From VGDP01 sp040905845 (lineage in GTDB: Bacteria; Pseudomonadota; Alphaproteobacteria; SP197): a stretch of 12,547 bases of DNA. Below are positions 12,541 to 12,547 of the stretch, piece by piece (position 1 is the stretch's first letter; every line of letters starts with the position of its first letter). The stretch is taken from positions 1 through 12,547 of the forward strand of contig JBBDQV010000010.1 in NCBI GenBank assembly GCA_040905845.1, in the 5' to 3' direction. The position numbers and the translations under genes were made by a program. The notes under the pieces are model-generated. The model made no database searches. It was not told the DNA's origin and saw nothing but the letters and a program-made list of their open reading frames with translations.

Positions 12541-12547
12541 GGCATCC

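Noticed and set aside
1..12547. tRNA, rRNA, CRISPR array, insertion sequence or integrase
   Set aside because: I read both strands for these and saw no cloverleaf, regularly spaced repeat, transposase or integrase motif.

Overview
This GC-rich window looks like a piece of an alphaproteobacterial chromosome, probably from a draft or metagenome assembly, because it holds one block of exactly 100 N. Three things suggest Alphaproteobacteria: the chain scpA-scpB-(ABC ATPase)-tatA-tatB-tatC-serS, a hopanoid gene (hpnE), and a free-standing PuuD-type membrane domain. A finer taxonomic call would be a guess.

Layout. Bases 1-2564 (+ strand) hold the 3' end of hpnE, a PuuD/urate-oxidase N-terminal-type membrane protein with its own sigma70-like promoter and a strong palindromic terminator, and a TPR protein with a glycosyltransferase-like C-terminal half. 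Bases 2585-8930 (all - strand) are a housekeeping run that reads from right to left: site-2 (M50) protease, scpA, scpB, an orphan Fe3+/polyamine-type ABC ATPase, tatA, tatB, tatC, serS. The TPR gene and serS converge across a 20-base gap.

Bases 8931-12547 (+ strand) are the accessory and most interesting part: three exported or membrane-anchored c-type cytochromes. They are an ethylbenzene-dehydrogenase-domain (EB_dh) cytochrome, a NapC/NirT-type tetrahaem quinol dehydrogenase, and a dihaem cytochrome c. The first and third genes each follow a near-perfect or perfect Fnr/FixK/Dnr-type box (TTGAT-N4-ATCAA) at class II spacing from a -10 element, and each has a leader of about 110 nt. The two control regions are recognisable duplicates of each other. 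I infer an oxygen- or NO-responsive electron-transfer module: quinol to NapC-like to EB_dh cytochrome and/or dihaem cytochrome, then to a partner not in this window. No catalytic oxidoreductase is visible. Both the EB_dh protein and the NapC-like protein carry an unusual C-x-x-T-C-H (CX3CH) haem-type motif.

The N block lies between the second and third cytochrome genes. Its two flanks match, end to end, a contiguous 67-base stretch at 8888-8954 (5' end of the protease gene plus upstream DNA). The real gap may therefore be zero, and the repeat itself may have broken the assembly.
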